This document shows positions 61,413 through 64,000 of a DNA stretch of 64,000 nucleotides, piece after piece; position 1 is the first letter of the stretch; each line of letters opens with the position of its first letter. The notes under the pieces are model-generated. The model was not told the DNA's origin. It made no database searches and saw only the letters and a list, made by a program, of their open reading frames with translations. Location of the stretch: assembly GCF_050286925.1 (NCBI RefSeq), contig NZ_JBFWFX010000003.1, positions 184,901 to 248,900 on the forward strand, read 5' to 3'. A program made the translations under genes and the position numbers. This stretch comes from Caloranaerobacter sp050286925. Its GTDB lineage: Bacteria > Bacillota > Clostridia > Tissierellales > Thermohalobacteraceae.

Positions 61413-62693
61413 TCATAAAAGTTCCTCTTCGTAAATATTTAATAAGTCTAATCTTCGTACTCTCCGTTTAATTTCCTTTTTATCTATTGTGTACAAATCC
61501 CTTTCTTTCATCCTTTCAAAATATTCAGAACCTGCAAAAGTATATCTTTTTTTAAGTCCTTCTTTCGTTTTAATTTGCTCATTTGCATATGCTATTAAAT
61601 CTCCTATTGCTAAACTTCTTGGTAATTCAAGTAAAGGCATTCCCAAACTTAGTCTTACACTATTATGCCCTGCTAAAGAACCTGTAACTATTGCTTCTGT
61701 ATGACCGACAAATAAACCTGATTTTTCTCCTGCACATAATAAGTTATCTACCCCTATAACTTTCATTGCATTATTTCTTGGAGCGATTGATAAATATCTT
61801 ATAGAATTGCCTTTACCTCCTGAATAAGGATCTTCATATCTAGCATTTTCTAAACCTTTTATTTTTCTTAATTTTTCTAAAGGATAATATGGAGTCATTA
61901 ACTTTGCATGTCCTGTGTCAAGTAATATAATATTTTCTGCAAAATCCTTAAGAGCATATTGCTGACAAACTTTTAAATTTAATTTGTCAAAATTAATATC
62001 TTCTTTAGGAATAGGTAATATAACAACTCCTTCTCTATTTAATTTCTCTCTAATTTCTTCACTAAGTGACTCCTTATTAAGTTTACATGAACCACTAAAA
62101 GCTCCATATGATTCATCTCCTCTTTGCCCTAATATGTCTTCTACACCTGCTCTTTTACTTATACTTATTCTTGGCCCAAATGATGGACATCTTAAAATGC
62201 ACATAGAACAACCATTTCCATATTTCAAGCAATTACCCATAGGTCCTGTTGACCCTGTTGTTTCGATAAATACATCACCTGAAATAGTTGTATCATCTGA
62301 CAAAACTACACTTTTAATAGATTTATTATCCATTTCAACATCATTAACTCTCTTTTGTAACAATATTTTTATTCCAATCTCTTTCAAGAATCTTCTTACC
62401 ATAGGTTCAACCTTGGTTACATCATATAATGTTGCATGTTTATGTCCAGGAAATTTAACATTAACATGTCTAGCAGCTTTATCTGTTATGTTAAATAATT
62501 CTTGGCCTCCTAAACAAATATTTTCTTCAGCAGCCGTATATCTACCATTATTTCTCATTATTCCTCCAACATTACCTAATCCTAGTAACATATCAGTTTT
62601 TTCAATTAAAACTACATCTCCACCCGCTTTTTTTGCTGTAACTGCTGCTGCACAACCAGCCCATCCTCCACCAATTACTACAATTCTAGCCAA
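61413..62693 (-). CDS. FAD-dependent oxidoreductase with TrmFO/GidA-like features and a Cys cluster
   Basis: 426 residues. FAD-binding IVVIGGGWAGCAAAVTAKKAG at the N-terminus and a second conserved block near the C-terminus, LLCAGEKSGLFVGHTEAIVTG followed by SLAGHNSVRLSLGMPLLELP, resembling the GidA/TrmFO family. A motif GNGCSMCILRCPSFG (about residues 160-175) could bind an iron-sulfur cluster. The start is TTG 62693: AAAGGAGG lies upstream, and it overlaps the upstream gene's last 8 bases, so translation is coupled. Substrate unknown. Confidence 0.8.
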   Translation of the reverse strand: MARIVVIGGGWAGCAAAVTAKKAGGDVVLIEKTDMLLGLGNVGGIMRNNGRYTAAEENICLGGQELFNITDKAARHVNVKFPGHKHATLYDVTKVEPMVRRFLKEIGIKILLQKRVNDVEMDNKSIKSVVLSDDTTISGDVFIETTGSTGPMGNCLKYGNGCSMCILRCPSFGPRISISKRAGVEDILGQRGDESYGAFSGSCKLNKESLSEEIREKLNREGVVILPIPKEDINFDKLNLKVCQQYALKDFAENIILLDTGHAKLMTPYYPLEKLRKIKGLENARYEDPYSGGKGNSIRYLSIAPRNNAMKVIGVDNLLCAGEKSGLFVGHTEAIVTGSLAGHNSVRLSLGMPLLELPRSLAIGDLIAYANEQIKTKEGLKKRYTFAGSEYFERMKERDLYTIDKKEIKRRVRRLDLLNIYEEELL

Positions 62694-63657
62694 GCATATT
62701 CCTCCTTTCAACTGTTTTTTTAACATCCATTTGAGATTTACAAGTCTTTATTAATTCACCATTTTCAGTAAAAGTAGTACAACTACCACAAATTCCCTCT
62801 CCACAACAAAACTTTTCATTATTTGTAACAACAAGGTTTAAATTGCAATTATTCTTTTCTAATAAATCAAGAATACGTTTTTGTAATAAATCTGAACCTC
62901 CAATATAAACGAGTCCATAAGTTTCTTTAGCTAGAATATTATCAATTAATAATTCACCTTGATTTTCCATTAAATTAACTTCAGTATAATCTATTTTTAA
63001 ATCTTTTAAGTACTTCGATAAAAATATTTTGCCGACTCTCCCTTTATCTAATATTACTTTTAAATTACAGCCGTTTCTATTAAGTTTTTTAATAACTGCT
63101 AGAGTAGGTGCTTGAGCTATTCCTCTTGCTAAAATTAAGCAATTTTTATTTCGCGTACTTTTAATGTATTTAATTCCTATCAAGCCATTCCAAAATGGCC
63201 CTCTAACAAGTACTTCACTATTTAATTTTTTTAACATTTTTGTTTTAGACCCTATAGTTTGATATGCTATATAGATATATCCATTCATATCATCTGCATC
63301 CATAACTGACATAGGTACATCATAATAATGTGGTAAATTAACATCTCTCAAAAAAACATAAGCTCCTGGTTCTTTTAACTGTCTAGAAAGTGTTCTTGTT
63401 GTTTTTATTTTTAATATTGTTAAATTACTTTCATATTCTATTTTTTCTTCTATTTTACAAACAGTTTCACTTCTCAAACTCTTACTTTTATTTCCATTCC
63501 AGACATACTCTTGATAAACACATACCCCTCTCCAATTACAGTCACAAAACTCTTTGCCTTGTAAATGAGAACATATTAAACAATCATTTGTTTCTGCTAA
63601 ATGGCATGGACAGTATTCACTTCCAATATCTACACATTCAATTCTATGTTGAACCAA
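62686..63657 (-). CDS. PyrK-like FAD/[2Fe-2S] electron-transfer protein with Cys-rich N-terminus
   Basis: 323 residues. The core is a ferredoxin-reductase-like module as in the dihydroorotate dehydrogenase electron-transfer subunit. The C-terminus has the [2Fe-2S] pattern KFCCGEGICGSCTTF plus a later Cys in LIKTCKSQ. An extra N-terminal segment has eight cysteines at 8, 16, 18, 26, 29, 38, 40 and 46, probably binding zinc or another cluster. Start is TTG 63657 after GGGGG. It is coupled to the flavoprotein downstream, so the two likely form one redox complex. No pyrD is nearby. Confidence 0.82.
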   Translation of the reverse strand: MVQHRIECVDIGSEYCPCHLAETNDCLICSHLQGKEFCDCNWRGVCVYQEYVWNGNKSKSLRSETVCKIEEKIEYESNLTILKIKTTRTLSRQLKEPGAYVFLRDVNLPHYYDVPMSVMDADDMNGYIYIAYQTIGSKTKMLKKLNSEVLVRGPFWNGLIGIKYIKSTRNKNCLILARGIAQAPTLAVIKKLNRNGCNLKVILDKGRVGKIFLSKYLKDLKIDYTEVNLMENQGELLIDNILAKETYGLVYIGGSDLLQKRILDLLEKNNCNLNLVVTNNEKFCCGEGICGSCTTFTENGELIKTCKSQMDVKKTVERRNMLG

Positions 63658-63720
63658 TTTTATCCCCCTTTACAATTAATCTATAATATTAAAATATTTA
63701 ATAAAACAATTTTTTGTTAC

Positions 63721-63749
63721 AAAAAAAGCTTCTAGCAATTAGCTAGAAG
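63721..63749 (-). terminator. leftward terminator upstream of the redox pair
   Basis: Stem CTTCTAGC / GCTAGAAG (63729-63736, 63742-63749); read leftward it is followed by seven T. It stops transcription arriving from the right, beyond the window. Confidence 0.85.
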
Positions 63750-63757
63750 TCAGGTTG

Positions 63758-63782
63758 ATGACAAACCCACGATGTAAAAAAA
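63758..63782. repeat. half of a terminator-like palindrome, interrupted by an IS256-type element
   Basis: ATGACAAACCCACGAT (63758-63773) is identical to 15841-15856, the left arm of the hairpin after dapG. The following GTAAAAA is the reverse complement of that hairpin's loop, and then the insertion element begins. The right arm should lie beyond the element. Confidence 0.65.
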
Positions 63783-63816
63783 GGTAGTATAAAAAAATTT
63801 GTGCTTAAGTGAAAAT

Positions 63817-63873
63817 AAATACTCCTTTCTGGCAAGAATTGAAAAAAGAAAAAAATGTCAGAAAGGAGTATTT
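63817..63873 (+). promoter_or_regulatory. hairpin hiding the transposase ribosome binding site
   Basis: AAATACTCCTTTCTGGCA (63817-63834) pairs with TGTCAGAAAGGAGTATTT (63856-63873): 18 pairs with a single G-T wobble and a 21-base loop. The right arm contains the Shine-Dalgarno AAGGAG. Transcripts entering from outside would be folded and poorly translated. Confidence 0.75.
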
Positions 63874-63875
63874 TT

Positions 63876-64000
63876 ATGAGTAAATTACCAAAAGAAGTAT
63901 TAAGACAAATGATTTCAGATGGAGGGTTAAAAACAGCAGATGATCTTTATGAGTATCTAAAAGATATGTTTAAAGATGCTCTCCAAGAAATGCTTGAAGC
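63876..64000 (+). CDS. IS256-family transposase (N-terminal part)
   Basis: Starts at ATG 63876 after GAAAGGAG. The visible residues LPKEVLRQMISDGGLKTADD then LYEYLKDMFKDALQEMLEA match the N-terminus of IS256/Mutator-type DDE transposases, especially the conserved FKDALQEMLEAE region. The coding region runs off the window; catalytic residues are not visible. Confidence 0.85.
   Translation, partial: MSKLPKEVLRQMISDGGLKTADDLYEYLKDMFKDALQEMLE

Larger units (their letters stand above)
63783..64000 (+). mobile_element. IS256-family insertion sequence, left end
   Basis: The left end begins with GGTAGTATAAAAAAATTTGT, resembling terminal repeats of IS256-type elements. A structured leader and the transposase start follow. 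The element continues past the window, so its right end, length and target duplication cannot be seen. The 63783 boundary is inferred from the break in the palindrome. Confidence 0.75.

Noticed and set aside
1..64000. CRISPR arrays, tRNA or rRNA genes
   Set aside because: No regularly spaced repeat series and no tRNA- or rRNA-like sequences were seen on reading the window.

Overview
The window looks like a chromosomal core region of a low-GC, anaerobic, endospore-forming Firmicute (Clostridia/Tissierellia-like). Signs are the very AT-rich DNA, strong AGGAGG-type ribosome binding sites, many TTG start codons, spore genes (spoVS, spoVK, a SpoIIIE-type FtsK), a ferredoxin-dependent 2-oxoacid oxidoreductase, and the Bacillus/Clostridium gene orders polC-rimP-nusA-ylxR-ylxQ-infB-rbfA and miaB-mutS-mutL-miaA-hfq. 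No species can be named from the sequence alone.

Layout. 0-11.3 kb: end of polC, then the translation/RNA block rimP-nusA-ylxR-ylxQ-infB-rbfA-nrnA-truB-ribF-rpsO-pnp, all rightward. 11.5-24.2 kb: sporulation-type polysaccharide deacetylase, M16 protease, dut, ylmC, aspartokinase, tepA, uppP, ftsK/spoIIIE, mnmH, rimO, pgsA, recA. 24.2-30.9 kb: a structured 350-base gap, rny, spoVS, padR, an aminotransferase broken by an in-frame TGA, purB and a Xer-type recombinase. 30.9-31.9 kb: a divergent yneA/lexA SOS switch with three LexA boxes. 32-43 kb: leftward ynbB-like gene, spoVK, hfq, miaA, mutL, mutS, miaB, then a rightward aminotransferase and a small Cys-rich protein. 43-54 kb: an unrecognised protein, a K+ channel, MocR and MerR regulators, an orphan cheR, ispH, plsC, cmk, aroH, a flavoprotein, a phosphatase. 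54-57 kb: korDABC with a trailing RpiR regulator. 57-64 kb: an uncharacterised RNase H-like protein, a carboxyltransferase subunit, mnmM, an acetyltransferase, rluB, a two-protein flavin/iron-sulfur redox pair, and the start of an IS256-family element that runs off the window.

How it fits together. The left half is almost purely rightward and the right half almost purely leftward. The switch lies at about 31-32 kb, with a Xer recombinase and a dif-like 28-bp palindrome right beside it and ftsK 10 kb away. Together these suggest, but do not prove, a replication-terminus region. The SOS circuit is readable: LexA boxes sit at recA and at lexA/yneA. Two tRNA wobble-uridine enzymes, mnmH (2-selenouridine) and mnmM (mnm5 methylation), imply a selenium-using tRNA pathway.

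The most novel material is: (i) a roughly 115-bp interspersed palindromic repeat family with three full and three partial copies; (ii) the dif-like palindrome; (iii) apparent AUU start codons at rny and the K+ channel; (iv) a hairpin between the recA Shine-Dalgarno and its start; (v) an IS256 element sitting in a terminator-like hairpin loop, with its own ribosome-binding site locked in an 18-bp stem; (vi) the RNase H-like protein at 57.5 kb; and (vii) the TrmFO-like/PyrK-like redox pair.
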